40,496 nucleotides of DNA. It comes from Caldifarciminota bacterium SM23_42. Lineage in GTDB: Bacteria; Hydrothermota; Tepidihabitantia; SM23-42. Below are positions 8,550-16,369 of this stretch, one piece after another. The stretch covers positions 1 to 40,496 of the forward strand of contig LJUJ01000017.1 of the NCBI GenBank assembly GCA_001303785.1, in the 5' to 3' direction. Every line of letters starts with the position of its first letter. The stretch's first letter is position 1. Position numbers and translations under genes: made by a program. The notes under the pieces were generated by a model. It saw nothing but the letters and a program-made list of their open reading frames with translations. It did no database searches and was not told the DNA's origin.

Positions 8550-9287
8550 TCATTTCAGATACTTTAAGGTATTCAGTCGTGTATGGTTCAGATGAACATA
8601 CATGTAGTCAACCAGGAACCCTTCTATCTCACCCGAAGTTTCACTATCGATTCGGTGCCATTCCTGACTATAAATATTCTTGAGGGCGTCGAATGTGGGT
8701 CGCTTCAGAAATACCACGGTGTCGTCATGGTGCCGATGGCAAACAATCCCGCCTGCGCTGATGCTGAATTCGATCTTGCCGTTGTTCTTCGCAACTGGAC
8801 CGCGACAACAAACACAATTCTCCAAGTGCGGCATGACACCCGACCCAGATAAGGCTTTCACAAGAAAGCCGACCGCCAATGATCGCGCATCCGTGGTGTC
8901 GCTTTTTTCAAGAGTTTTCAGAAAATTCAGAAGTAGAGAAAAAGCCTCGGCATTAACGTCCTCGGGAGGCACGGTCTTATTATAGAACTCACACAAAACC
9001 AGTGCCGCATTGACTTTTTTCGGAACATTGCGTATCTGTTCGAAATCATCAATAACCACAGCATCACTCAGATTATACATCTCTTTGAATTCCCGTTTGT
9101 AGTAAATGATTTCATCAAGATTGAAAGGTTCCATCGCCCCACAGATCTTACTCTTGGGACGGCGTACGCCCTTTGCCAAGAGTTGCACTTTTCCGGATAT
9201 GTCGGTGAGCACGGATGCGATTAAGCTCGATTCCTTGAACGGCGTAGTCTTGAGTATTAGACCGCGACACCTTATGATGTTCGTCAT
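8550..9287 (-). CDS. recO: DNA repair protein RecO
   Basis: The 245-residue protein has the RecO N-terminal OB domain (RGLILKTTPFKESSLI, then GKVQLLAKGVRRPKS) and the helical C-terminal domain. A zinc-site region is present as CVCCRG near residues 158-163 and a later VCHRHH. RecO works with RecR to load RecA onto SSB-coated single-stranded DNA. It starts at an ATG preceded by a perfect TTGACA-17-TATAAT promoter; the predicted leader is about 6 bases and has no Shine-Dalgarno. Confidence 0.92.
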   Translation of the reverse strand: MTNIIRCRGLILKTTPFKESSLIASVLTDISGKVQLLAKGVRRPKSKICGAMEPFNLDEIIYYKREFKEMYNLSDAVVIDDFEQIRNVPKKVNAALVLCEFYNKTVPPEDVNAEAFSLLLNFLKTLEKSDTTDARSLAVGFLVKALSGSGVMPHLENCVCCRGPVAKNNGKIEFSISAGGIVCHRHHDDTVVFLKRPTFDALKNIYSQEWHRIDSETSGEIEGFLVDYMYVHLNHTRLNTLKYLK

Positions 9288-9299
9288 TGCTACAATGCG

Positions 9300-9328
9300 A
9301 TTATACAGCCACCATCAACACCTGTCAA
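9300..9328 (-). promoter_or_regulatory. Perfect-consensus promoter of recO
   Basis: On the minus strand TTGACA (9328-9323), a 17-base spacer and TATAAT (9305-9300) are a full match to the sigma70 consensus. The -10 box ends 12 bases before the recO ATG at 9287, giving a predicted leader of about 6 bases (GTAGCA). Confidence 0.75.
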
Positions 9329-9521
9329 GGCATACGATAGTACCGGTACATCATTGTAACACAAGACGACATCATTCCAGCCCATCGCAATGATGTTTGC
9401 GGCAAACATTGTATAAACAAAACGATACTTCTTGGATGCACGCCATAAGTACCTGACAATGCAGCATCAGTTTTCTTGATTTTTTTGCATCATATGCTGG
9501 TCCCACTGACGCTCAAACAGA
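9329..9521. other. Intergenic region without an assignable gene
   Basis: Between the recO promoter and the elbB stop there is no convincing reading frame on either strand. The stretch contains a GTACCGGTAC palindrome near 9339-9348 and short inverted copies of CATCATTG/CAATGATG around 9351-9395. Neither is followed by a T-run, so I do not call a terminator. Confidence 0.4.
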
Positions 9522-10271
9522 CTACTTGCTCAATTCAAGCACCTTGAGAACCAATTTTTCAATACCCGCTGCTACGTCTGAAACCCCGGGCCCCAGCATG
9601 TAAGCAGGAGTCGACACGATTTTGTTAGCCTGACAAACGGCAATATCATCGACCGGCTTGTTGACGTGCGTGCCGCCCATAGCCTCGATAGCGGCGGCTG
9701 TTCCTTCGTCGTTTCCAATGGTCAAGGTGGGTCCGTGTTCGCCCAGGACTTTGGCCGCGATAACGGGTGCAATACATATAAATCCTATAGGCTTTTTTGC
9801 GGCGTGCATCTCTTTCACCAACCGCTCGACTTCCATATTGACCGTGCAATCTGTCCCCTTGATAGCAAAATCGCACAAGTTCTTTGCGGCGCCGAATCCA
9901 CCCGGAAAGATTAAAGCGTCAATATCGTCAGCGCTGACATCCTTCATGTCCCTGATATCACCACGGGCAATACGTGAAGCCTCAACAAGAACATTCCGGC
10001 TTTCGCCTACACTCTCTTCCCCTTTGAGGTGATTAATGACGTGGAGTTGTGCTATGTCTGGTGCCATACAGATTATTTGCGTCTTGGCCTTGTCTAAGGT
10101 CAGCAACGTTAATACTGCCTCATGAATCTCGGCACCATCATATACGCCACATCCGGATAAAACAACTCCTACCTTTGTACCTGGGTATTGAGGCATTGCT
10201 TGACCTCCTTGTTGTTCGCAACCGAGAAAGCCGATGACGACAATTATTAATGATGTAATGATTTTACTCAT
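9522..10271 (-). CDS. elbB: ElbB-like DJ-1/PfpI family protein with two possible starts
   Basis: From GVVLSGCGVYDGAEIHEA onward the protein matches ElbB (isoprenoid biosynthesis glyoxalase, DJ-1/PfpI fold) over its normal length of about 220 residues, including FPGGFGAAKNL and GFICIAPV with the nucleophile-position cysteine. ElbB is normally cytoplasmic. Here the frame extends upstream to an ATG at 10271 with its own AGGAGGTGA. This adds a hydrophobic leader ending IGFLGC, which looks like a lipoprotein signal with an imperfect lipobox. A second ATG at 10196 begins the classical ElbB length and has AAGGAGGT exactly 6 bases upstream. Both starts look usable. A GTG three codons before 10271 is in frame but lies inside the Shine-Dalgarno region. 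The gene has its own perfect promoter. Confidence 0.85.
   Translation of the reverse strand: MSKIITSLIIVVIGFLGCEQQGGQAMPQYPGTKVGVVLSGCGVYDGAEIHEAVLTLLTLDKAKTQIICMAPDIAQLHVINHLKGEESVGESRNVLVEASRIARGDIRDMKDVSADDIDALIFPGGFGAAKNLCDFAIKGTDCTVNMEVERLVKEMHAAKKPIGFICIAPVIAAKVLGEHGPTLTIGNDEGTAAAIEAMGGTHVNKPVDDIAVCQANKIVSTPAYMLGPGVSDVAAGIEKLVLKVLELSK
10196..10210 (-). promoter_or_regulatory. Internal Shine-Dalgarno and ATG in elbB
   Basis: On the minus strand AAGGAGGT (10210-10203) lies 6 bases before an in-frame ATG (10196-10194). It is the best Shine-Dalgarno in the window, and would start a 224-residue protein lacking the signal sequence. Confidence 0.65.
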
Positions 10272-10351
10272 TTGTCTCACCTCCTCTCTGATGCTGCATT
10301 GCCTTTAAAACTGATCTCGTGCATCCGAATATGCACAAACTTCTGCCAATC

Positions 10352-10379
10352 ATTATACCTGACTATGCAAGTCTGTCAA
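10352..10379 (-). promoter_or_regulatory. Perfect-consensus promoter of elbB, long leader
   Basis: On the minus strand TTGACA (10379-10374), a 16-base spacer and TATAAT (10357-10352) give a predicted start near 10345. The leader of about 74 bases before the first ATG contains a small hairpin (GTGCAT at 10336-10331 pairing with ATGCAC at 10324-10319) and ends with a strong Shine-Dalgarno, AGGAGGTGA (10285-10277). Confidence 0.75.
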
Positions 10380-10412
10380 GAAAAGCACGACGCGCGGTCG
10401 CCGATAGCTTGT

Positions 10413-11330
10413 TCAACTGGCGCCTCTCTCCACCTTCGTGATCCCTCCGGACGACCGAGACGTTTTCATCAGTGTCAGACTATACATTATCAGGGCGATC
10501 CATATGAATCCAAAGCTAATTACATGAGCCAGCGTGAAGGTCTCATGATATAGAAAAACGCCTATGAACAGCATGAGTGTCGGTGCGATATATTGAAGAA
10601 ATCCTACGCTAGACAACGGAATCCGCTTTGCGCCTTGTGCAAACCAATAAAGTGGAAGAGTCGTGGCCACACCGGCAAAAATGAGTAATAAATCAATTTT
10701 CGGTGAAGAGTTAAACAATGCGCCTTTGGTGATGAGTGCTTGGTAAATGATAATCCCAAGTGCTATCGGCGCAAGAAACATTGTTTCGATCAGTAAGCTC
10801 GGCAATGACTCGAGATTTGAAGTCTTCTTGAATAGTCCGTACAAGCCGAATGCACCTGCCAACAAAACGGCGATCCAAGGAAATCTTCCGTATTCAAAAG
10901 TCAAATACAAAACGCCAGTACAGGCTAGAACAAAAGCCGAAAGCTGTACGAGGTTTAGTCGTTCCTTAAGAATCACAATTCCAAGGAAAACACTAAATAA
11001 AGGATTTATATAATAACCCATGCTTGCCTCAACAATACGATCACTGTTCACGGCATAGACATATGTCAACCAGTTTAGACCGATCAGCAGACTCGTTACG
11101 ATTAATGAATTCCTGCTTCTGGTGTTTTTCAATAATTCTCTCGGCTTAATCCGTTTTCGAATCGCCAGAACCAGGAATATGAAAACAAAGGACCAGAGAA
11201 TCCTGTGTGCAAGTATCTCGACAGTTGGCACCTCCTGGAGTGCTTTCCAATAGAATGGAAGTACGCCCCACGCGAAGAATGCAATTGTGGTATAGACAAT
11301 ACCAAGTCGGTGTTGTCTAACTCGCTCCAT
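10413..11330 (-). CDS. rarD: RarD/EamA-family membrane transporter
   Basis: The protein has about ten hydrophobic helices in two EamA repeats and the RarD N-terminal pattern: GIVYTTIAFFAWGVLPFYWK, then EILAHRILWSF. The NWLTYVYAVNSDRIVEASMGYYI region is also typical. RarD proteins are drug/metabolite-superfamily transporters of uncertain substrate; the E. coli homologue was named for chloramphenicol sensitivity. The ATG at 11330 overlaps the stop of the upstream isomerase-like gene (TAATG), so it is preferred over an ATG five codons earlier. It is the last gene of the ior operon. Its possible role in exporting or importing a substrate of that pathway is inference. Confidence 0.85.
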   Translation of the reverse strand: MERVRQHRLGIVYTTIAFFAWGVLPFYWKALQEVPTVEILAHRILWSFVFIFLVLAIRKRIKPRELLKNTRSRNSLIVTSLLIGLNWLTYVYAVNSDRIVEASMGYYINPLFSVFLGIVILKERLNLVQLSAFVLACTGVLYLTFEYGRFPWIAVLLAGAFGLYGLFKKTSNLESLPSLLIETMFLAPIALGIIIYQALITKGALFNSSPKIDLLLIFAGVATTLPLYWFAQGAKRIPLSSVGFLQYIAPTLMLFIGVFLYHETFTLAHVISFGFIWIALIMYSLTLMKTSRSSGGITKVERGAS

Positions 11331-12193
11331 TAGATCCTGTTGCATGCGTTCAATAGCCGCTGTCCGCGGGTAAATGCCTCCTGCAAGAATTCGCTGGGAG
11401 ACTTGAATGCTGATTCACGCATCTCCACTTCCAATAAAGGAATACCAGTAAATCGAATCTTTGAAAAGACCCGGCAAAATTTGTGCCAGGGAAAAGAACC
11501 TTCTTCGGGCAGAACATGGTCATCATTCGTGCCCCGATTATCTGAAAGGTGAGTGGTAAGGAGTCGATGACCGTATTTCTTGAAAATCCTCAACCGCGAG
11601 GGAACTAGATTATCGTGAGATGTATCATAGCAGATTCCATATCTTGCATCGGCTATCATGTCGAGCGAGAAACGCAGGATATCATTGGCGGGGGAGAAAT
11701 ATTCGTTTTCGACTGCCAGCCGCACCCCCCGGTTTCCCGCATAATCCAGCAGTCCGTTCACATTTTCCACGATGGTCTTTTTGCGCTGATCCAACTGATC
11801 GAATTGCCTATAGGCAGTGGGATGAAATATCACAACACGCGCGCCAAGATACTGTGCGGCATCAATACATCTCTTATAACAATCCATGGTTTTGCTCACA
11901 GTCACAGAATTTGGCGACGAAATATCGATGTTTTTACCAAATGGCGTGTGTATCGAGCAGACCGCCATACCATGATTAGCTACCATTTTCTTGACATTGT
12001 GTCGTCCCGACATCGTCAAGTAACCTGAGTGTTCGAGCCGTGCGCCTACAGAAATATGGCTGAAACCTGCCCGCTTCATTATCGGCAGCTGTTCTTTCAA
12101 GGGAATATCATAGTTGAAAGTTGTGCCTATCGACATCATATTTTTATTCAACTCTACTTCACGTCCGGCCATATGCACGTGCAACCTAGTCAT
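11330..12193 (-). CDS. Sugar phosphate isomerase/epimerase-like TIM barrel (AP endonuclease 2 family)
   Basis: The 287-residue protein has the xylose-isomerase-like TIM-barrel layout. It shows SIHTPFG near residue 80, ARVVIFHPTA near 117-126, RLAVENEY near 156-163 with the metal-binding Glu, GICYDTSHDN near 187-196, TTHLSDNRG near 215-223 and a terminal LLEVEMRES. The His, Glu and Asp positions of the family metal site are therefore present. The substrate is not predictable; endonuclease IV is less likely because the protein lacks the usual full set of that family's motifs. The N-terminus is uncertain: the ATG at 12193 has no Shine-Dalgarno, and the barrel proper begins near Met19-Met20. It lies 30 bases after iorB and overlaps rarD. 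Confidence 0.75.
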   Translation of the reverse strand: MTRLHVHMAGREVELNKNMMSIGTTFNYDIPLKEQLPIMKRAGFSHISVGARLEHSGYLTMSGRHNVKKMVANHGMAVCSIHTPFGKNIDISSPNSVTVSKTMDCYKRCIDAAQYLGARVVIFHPTAYRQFDQLDQRKKTIVENVNGLLDYAGNRGVRLAVENEYFSPANDILRFSLDMIADARYGICYDTSHDNLVPSRLRIFKKYGHRLLTTHLSDNRGTNDDHVLPEEGSFPWHKFCRVFSKIRFTGIPLLEVEMRESAFKSPSEFLQEAFTRGQRLLNACNRI

Positions 12194-12223
12194 TTCACTG
12201 CAAGCCGGATTCCGCGGTGTCGA

Positions 12224-12808
12224 TCAGAATTCCCGACCCCTGATGAATGCGGTGACGTTCAAATCTACGTATTTCTCTTTAATGTTTTTCCTAATTGATT
12301 CTTCCCAAGATTCCTTAGCGAAATACAAGAATTTGGAAAGTACACCCAAGAGGATTATGTTGACGACACGAATATTGCCCAATTCCAGCGCCATCTTCGT
12401 GGCATCAATGAATTGTATATTGCCGGATTTCCTTAATCTTTGGTCGATATTTGTGGGATAGTCTGCTTGACCCACGAGTACACTCATCGGCGGTATTTCC
12501 CGGTTGTCAACGATGACCGTACCACCCTTCCTAAGATAACCTATGTAACGTAACGCCTCGAGTTTCTCAAATGCCAAAATACAGTCGGTCGTGCCCTCTT
12601 CAATCAGCGGTGAATAGACCTTCTTACCAAACCGCACATGGGTTATGACACTTCCCCCGCGCTGCGCCATGCCGTGCACTTCACTCTTCTTGACATCGAA
12701 TCCTTCAAGGAAAGCAGCATAGCACAAAACGTCCGAAGCGAGTATGATACCCTGACCGCCGACCCCACAGATTGTAATATTGTTAGCGTCCAGCCTCTTA
12801 TTGGGCAT
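12224..12808 (-). CDS. iorB: Indolepyruvate:ferredoxin oxidoreductase beta subunit
   Basis: The 194-residue protein has the gamma/beta-subunit fold of 2-oxoacid:ferredoxin oxidoreductases: NITICGVGGQGIILASDVL near the N-terminus, then KKSEVHGMAQRGGSVITHVRFG. It pairs with IorA to convert aryl pyruvates from aromatic amino acids to aryl-acetyl-CoA with reduction of ferredoxin. The chosen ATG at 12808 overlaps the last 11 bases of iorA and has GGGGA upstream. A longer in-frame start at 12886 would lie deep inside iorA and adds non-conserved residues. Confidence 0.9.
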   Translation of the reverse strand: MPNKRLDANNITICGVGGQGIILASDVLCYAAFLEGFDVKKSEVHGMAQRGGSVITHVRFGKKVYSPLIEEGTTDCILAFEKLEALRYIGYLRKGGTVIVDNREIPPMSVLVGQADYPTNIDQRLRKSGNIQFIDATKMALELGNIRVVNIILLGVLSKFLYFAKESWEESIRKNIKEKYVDLNVTAFIRGREF

Positions 12809-14552
12809 CGGCTTCCCCGGATAGAATAATTGCATCACGTTGGCAGAGCTGCACGCACAGACCGCAACCAACACATAATGCTTCATCCACTACGGCCAGT
12901 GGTTTTTCTCGATCCTTTGGAAAGATCAGGCTTATCGCCGGGCAGCCAATGCGCAAGCAAAGGCGACAGCCATTGCATGCCGCCGGATCGATCCGGTACG
13001 GCGGCCTTGGTTTCACTAATAGAGCACATGGTCTGCGAAAAATCAGAACGGTGACCCCTTCATAAGCGAGTGCTTCTCTTATCGCTGCCTCGGTTGTCTC
13101 CAAGTCATTGGGATTGATCACTCGCACCAGTTCGACTCCGCAACCACGCGCGACATCCTCGGGTGGTATCCGCCTACCTTGCTCACCCTTGGCAAGCTTA
13201 CCCGTACCCGGATGCGGTTGATGGCCGGTCATGGCGGTGGTGAAATTATCCAGAATTATCAGATTAAGACTTCCCTTGTTGTAAACTGCATTGACCAAAC
13301 CGGTTATACCCGAATGAAAAAAAGTCGAATCGCCGAGCACCGCAACCAGCTTCTTACTGATATCTTTACCCAACGCCTTTTCCAGACCCTGCGCGTTGGT
13401 GACCGAGGCCCCCATGCAAACGCACGTATCCATGGCGTTAAGGGGCGGCAGAGCACCCAGTGTATAGCATCCGATATCACCGGTGGCGACGAGCTTCAGC
13501 TTGCTTACAATATAGAAGACACCACGGTGTGGGCAACCCGGGCACAAAACCGGTGGACGCGGCGGAATTTCGTCCTTCTTTCTTGTTACTTTTTTCGCCT
13601 TCGTGAAGCTGTTTCTGACAATTTTTGGAGTTAACTCACCGCATAGCGGAATCCTAGCCTTACCCATTACTTTAACCCCCATTGCCTTTATTTCGGTCTC
13701 GAGAATCGGATCGCCTTCTTCGACCACGATTAATCTTTTAACCTGCCGGGCAAATTTCTTTATCAATTTCTCCGGCAATGGATATGTGAAAGCCAGCTTC
13801 AGAAAACTCGCATCAGGAAATACCTCTCTTGCGTATTGATAGGATACGCCCGAGGTAATGACCCCCAGCGTTTTCTTACCTCTTTCGATCTTATTATACG
13901 ACCACGTTTCACTGTAACCAGCGAGTTTCTTCAGGCGTTCTTCAACAACCGTATGTAGAATTCGGGCGTGCGCGGGTAATACGAGCCTCTTGCGAATATC
14001 TTTGACATAACCTATTACCTTTCTCTCTTTTCTCCTTTCGAGATCCACAAGGCATGACGAATGACAGATTCTAGTGGTTAATCGCAGCAGCACCGGTGTA
14101 TCAAATTTCTCGGAAATCTCAAATCCAAGTTTCGTGAAGACTTTCGCCTCACGGGAATCGGCTGGCTCCAGAATCGGTACCTTAGCGTGTCGACCATAGT
14201 GACGGTTGTCCTGTTCATTTTGCGAAGACCACATACCGGGATCGTCTGCCGATACAACCACCATACCACCGGTTACTCCGGAATATCCCATTGTAAAAAA
14301 AGGATCCGCGGCAACATTCAATCCGACATGTTTCATGGCGACAAGGGCGCGGACTCCTGCAAAACTTGCCCCGGCCGCAACCTCCAGCGCAACCTTTTCG
14401 TTTACCGACCACTCGGCATTTATTTCTGGATATTTCGTAATGTTTTCAATGATTTCGGTTGATGGTGTTCCTGGATACGCCGTGGCCACCTTGCAGCCTG
14501 CTTCCCAAGCACCCCGGGCAACAGCTTCATTACCCGATAATAGTGATTTCAT
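12798..14552 (-). CDS. iorA: Indolepyruvate:ferredoxin oxidoreductase alpha subunit
   Basis: The 584-residue protein carries the full IorA arrangement. The N-terminal pyruvate-domain starts LLSGNEAVARGAWEAG and YPGTPSTEI. The thiamine-diphosphate domain holds CPGCPHRG, GDIGCYTLG and GDSTFFHSG...N. The C-terminus has two ferredoxin clusters: CNGCRLCLRIGCP and CVGCGLCVQLC. It oxidatively decarboxylates indolepyruvate and similar aryl pyruvates, an energy-yielding step in anaerobic amino-acid fermentation. The start is set at the ATG at 14552, because an upstream in-frame ATG at 14585 lies inside the promoter. The predicted leader is about 6 bases. Confidence 0.95.
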   Translation of the reverse strand: MKSLLSGNEAVARGAWEAGCKVATAYPGTPSTEIIENITKYPEINAEWSVNEKVALEVAAGASFAGVRALVAMKHVGLNVAADPFFTMGYSGVTGGMVVVSADDPGMWSSQNEQDNRHYGRHAKVPILEPADSREAKVFTKLGFEISEKFDTPVLLRLTTRICHSSCLVDLERRKERKVIGYVKDIRKRLVLPAHARILHTVVEERLKKLAGYSETWSYNKIERGKKTLGVITSGVSYQYAREVFPDASFLKLAFTYPLPEKLIKKFARQVKRLIVVEEGDPILETEIKAMGVKVMGKARIPLCGELTPKIVRNSFTKAKKVTRKKDEIPPRPPVLCPGCPHRGVFYIVSKLKLVATGDIGCYTLGALPPLNAMDTCVCMGASVTNAQGLEKALGKDISKKLVAVLGDSTFFHSGITGLVNAVYNKGSLNLIILDNFTTAMTGHQPHPGTGKLAKGEQGRRIPPEDVARGCGVELVRVINPNDLETTEAAIREALAYEGVTVLIFRRPCALLVKPRPPYRIDPAACNGCRLCLRIGCPAISLIFPKDREKPLAVVDEALCVGCGLCVQLCQRDAIILSGEADAQ

Positions 14553-14564
14553 AGGTGTGGCTCT

Positions 14565-14592
14565 ATTATACACATGAAACCACACATGTCAA
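14565..14592 (-). promoter_or_regulatory. Perfect-consensus promoter of the ior operon
   Basis: On the minus strand TTGACA (14592-14587), a 16-base spacer and TATAAT (14570-14565) match the consensus fully. The -10 box ends 12 bases before the iorA ATG, so the predicted leader is about 6 bases (ACACCT) with no Shine-Dalgarno. Confidence 0.75.
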
Positions 14593-14683
14593 CAAACCTT
14601 GGGGACAGGCATAAACTTTTCTACCTTTTGGAGAAAGTCAACAAAACCAACCAGTCGTAGACCCTGCGAGGGGCTATACTTTG

Positions 14684-15064
14684 TTAACTTTTGCGGAACA
14701 AAAAACTTCGTGGCCAAAAACCGTTATCATTCTTTTCTTTAATTTGGATGAACTCAATAGGAACACCATGTTCTTCAATAAAGGCAACTAAGATCCCCTC
14801 TGAAGGTCTATTGGGTTCAATAATTACTTTTTTTCCTTTAATTGCTTCATAAATATCTTCGACTTCAAAAGCCACGTGTGGTACTGTTTTTACAATTTCA
14901 GGTAATGGACAGTCTTTTTCATATCGCATCCATTCAATTCCATATTCACTTCTATCGTATCCATAATGGTAAACCTTATATTTCTCCAAATAAACCTCAC
15001 CATTAATCGGTTTGGTTGTAGGTATACCGATATGATGATATTTCAGTTTTATTTTCTCACCCAT
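14684..15064 (-). CDS. VOC (glyoxalase-like) family protein, AT-rich
   Basis: The 126-residue protein looks like one VOC domain. It opens with KYHHIGIPT, has PHVAFEVEDI in the middle and ends EHGVPIEFIQ. The His and Glu at these places are the usual metal-ligand positions. Its reaction is unknown; single VOC domains include lyases, epimerases and resistance proteins. Counted lines of this gene are roughly one third G+C, clearly below its neighbours, and its codon choice is AT-rich, which suggests recent acquisition. It lies 43 bases behind butyrate kinase. A TATAAT at 15073-15068 sits only 3 bases before the ATG, but no good -35 is at the right distance; GGAG at about 10 bases may serve as ribosome site. 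Confidence 0.65.
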   Translation of the reverse strand: MGEKIKLKYHHIGIPTTKPINGEVYLEKYKVYHYGYDRSEYGIEWMRYEKDCPLPEIVKTVPHVAFEVEDIYEAIKGKKVIIEPNRPSEGILVAFIEEHGVPIEFIQIKEKNDNGFWPRSFLFRKS

Positions 15065-15107
15065 ATTATTATACTCCGCAAATTATCGATCAATGGAGAT
15101 AGACGGG

Positions 15108-16181
15108 TCACGTGTATTCTTTCACTTCTTCTTCTTTTTTCAAAACGCGTAGTACACCAAGCGCCATGGCCTCCATCTCACCTTCTCCTGGATATATATA
15201 GAATTTGTCACACAAAAAAGATATCCAATCTTGCAGATGTGATACAAACTTTTTTGAATTGGCGATACCGCCGGTAATGATCATGGCATCAATATCGCCT
15301 TTGAGGACCACTGAATATGCACCCACTTCCTTAGCAATCTGGTATATCATAGCATTGTATACACCGTCGGCTTCTTTATCACCCTGAGCGATTCTCTTCT
15401 CGATTTCCCGAATATCATCCGTACCCAAGTAAGATAAAAGCCCGCCCTCTCGGTTAAGTTTCTTCTTGATATCCTCGTATTTGTAGTTACCAATAAGACA
15501 TAACTTCACCAGAGGAATCGTGGGCAGCGCTCCGGTCCTCTGTGGCGAAAACGGCCCGTCTTCATTGGCATTAGACGAATCAACCTGCTTCCCCTTGTAG
15601 TGCGCGGCGATGGTTATGCCCGTACCTAAGTGCACGATAATGAAATTGCAGTTTGTGTAAGGTTTACCTAATGCCCGAGCTGTTTTCTTGGCCACCATAC
15701 GTACGTTCAATGCGTGGCTCAATGCTTTCCTTTTGATCTCTTTTAATCCGGAAAACCGAGCCGGTTCCCAAAACTCATCAACGGATACCGGATCGACAAA
15801 GTATGCCTTGATATTAAGACCATCAGCAATTTCCTTAGCGATCATTGCACCCAGCAACGAAGGATGTTCAGACTGATAATCGCCTGTCTTTACATCCTGA
15901 ATCAGTCTATCGTTCACAACATAAGTACCACTGCTTAACGGTTTAAAGGGTCCGCCTCGACCAACAACCGCATGCAACGATTTCTGGTCTACGCCCTTTG
16001 ATTCCAGAAGCATCATTATTTTTTCTCTGCGAAACTCGTACTGGTCTATGATTTTCGGAAATTTCAACAGCTCTTCTGGATCGTGTCGTAGATTCTCCTC
16101 GAACACTGGATTTTCGTCAGCAAACAGAGCAACACGTGTGGAACCCGCGCCCGGATTGATCACCAATATTTTGAAAGCCAC
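15108..16181 (-). CDS. buk: Butyrate kinase
   Basis: The 357-residue protein matches butyrate kinase (acetate/butyrate kinase, ASKHA fold) throughout. It starts KILVINPGAGSTRVALF and has VVGRGGPFKPL near residue 72, DPVSVDEFWEPARFSG near 130, FIIVHLGTGITIAAH near 180 and MIITGGIANSKKF near 300. It interconverts acyl phosphate plus ADP with the short-chain acid plus ATP. No phosphotransbutyrylase gene is in the window, so the acyl source is unknown; branched or aryl acids are possible. The start is a GTG directly after AGGAGGATGA, and the predicted mRNA begins with this Shine-Dalgarno. Confidence 0.93.
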   Translation of the reverse strand: MAFKILVINPGAGSTRVALFADENPVFEENLRHDPEELLKFPKIIDQYEFRREKIMMLLESKGVDQKSLHAVVGRGGPFKPLSSGTYVVNDRLIQDVKTGDYQSEHPSLLGAMIAKEIADGLNIKAYFVDPVSVDEFWEPARFSGLKEIKRKALSHALNVRMVAKKTARALGKPYTNCNFIIVHLGTGITIAAHYKGKQVDSSNANEDGPFSPQRTGALPTIPLVKLCLIGNYKYEDIKKKLNREGGLLSYLGTDDIREIEKRIAQGDKEADGVYNAMIYQIAKEVGAYSVVLKGDIDAMIITGGIANSKKFVSHLQDWISFLCDKFYIYPGEGEMEAMALGVLRVLKKEEEVKEYT

Positions 16182-16197
16182 TCATCCTCCTCGTTTC

Positions 16198-16226
16198 ATG
16201 ATATCATATAATGCACAAGAAGTCAA
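16198..16226 (-). promoter_or_regulatory. Promoter of buk
   Basis: On the minus strand TTGACT (16226-16221), a 17-base spacer and TATCAT (16203-16198) predict transcription from about 16191. The leader would be 10 bases long and consist almost wholly of the Shine-Dalgarno. Confidence 0.6.
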
Positions 16227-16335
16227 TCCGCTTATGCGCACGCACTTCTCAACCCGGCGCGCTTGTTCGAAGAAAAAAGTATAAGGTTCGAGCCCGTCGA
16301 GAACTCTACTATTTGCGATACGTAACCAACATCCA

Positions 16336-16363
16336 TTGACTAATCGACTAAATTCCTTATACT
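16336..16363 (+). promoter_or_regulatory. Promoter of the 16370 gene, leaderless type
   Basis: TTGACT (16336-16341), a 16-base spacer and TATACT (16358-16363) end 6 bases before the GTG at 16370. The predicted transcription start is the first base of the start codon. Confidence 0.65.
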
Positions 16364-16369
16364 ACCTCT

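Noticed and set aside
9451-9505. CAGCAT/ATGCTG inverted repeat after elbB
   Set aside because: The arms are six bases with a long loop and the T-run lies inside the loop rather than after the stem.
10383-10412. Terminator-like CGAC/GTCG stem after rarD
   Set aside because: Only about four base pairs and a short T-run; too weak to call.
15068-15093. Possible promoter of the VOC gene (TATAAT three bases before the ATG)
   Set aside because: The -35-like TTGATC is only 14 bases away, and the predicted start would fall inside the coding sequence; co-transcription with buk is simpler.
16280-16310. GGTTCGAGCCC resembling a tRNA T-arm
   Set aside because: The flanking bases give no acceptor, D or anticodon stem on either strand, and the sequence lies between two divergent promoters.
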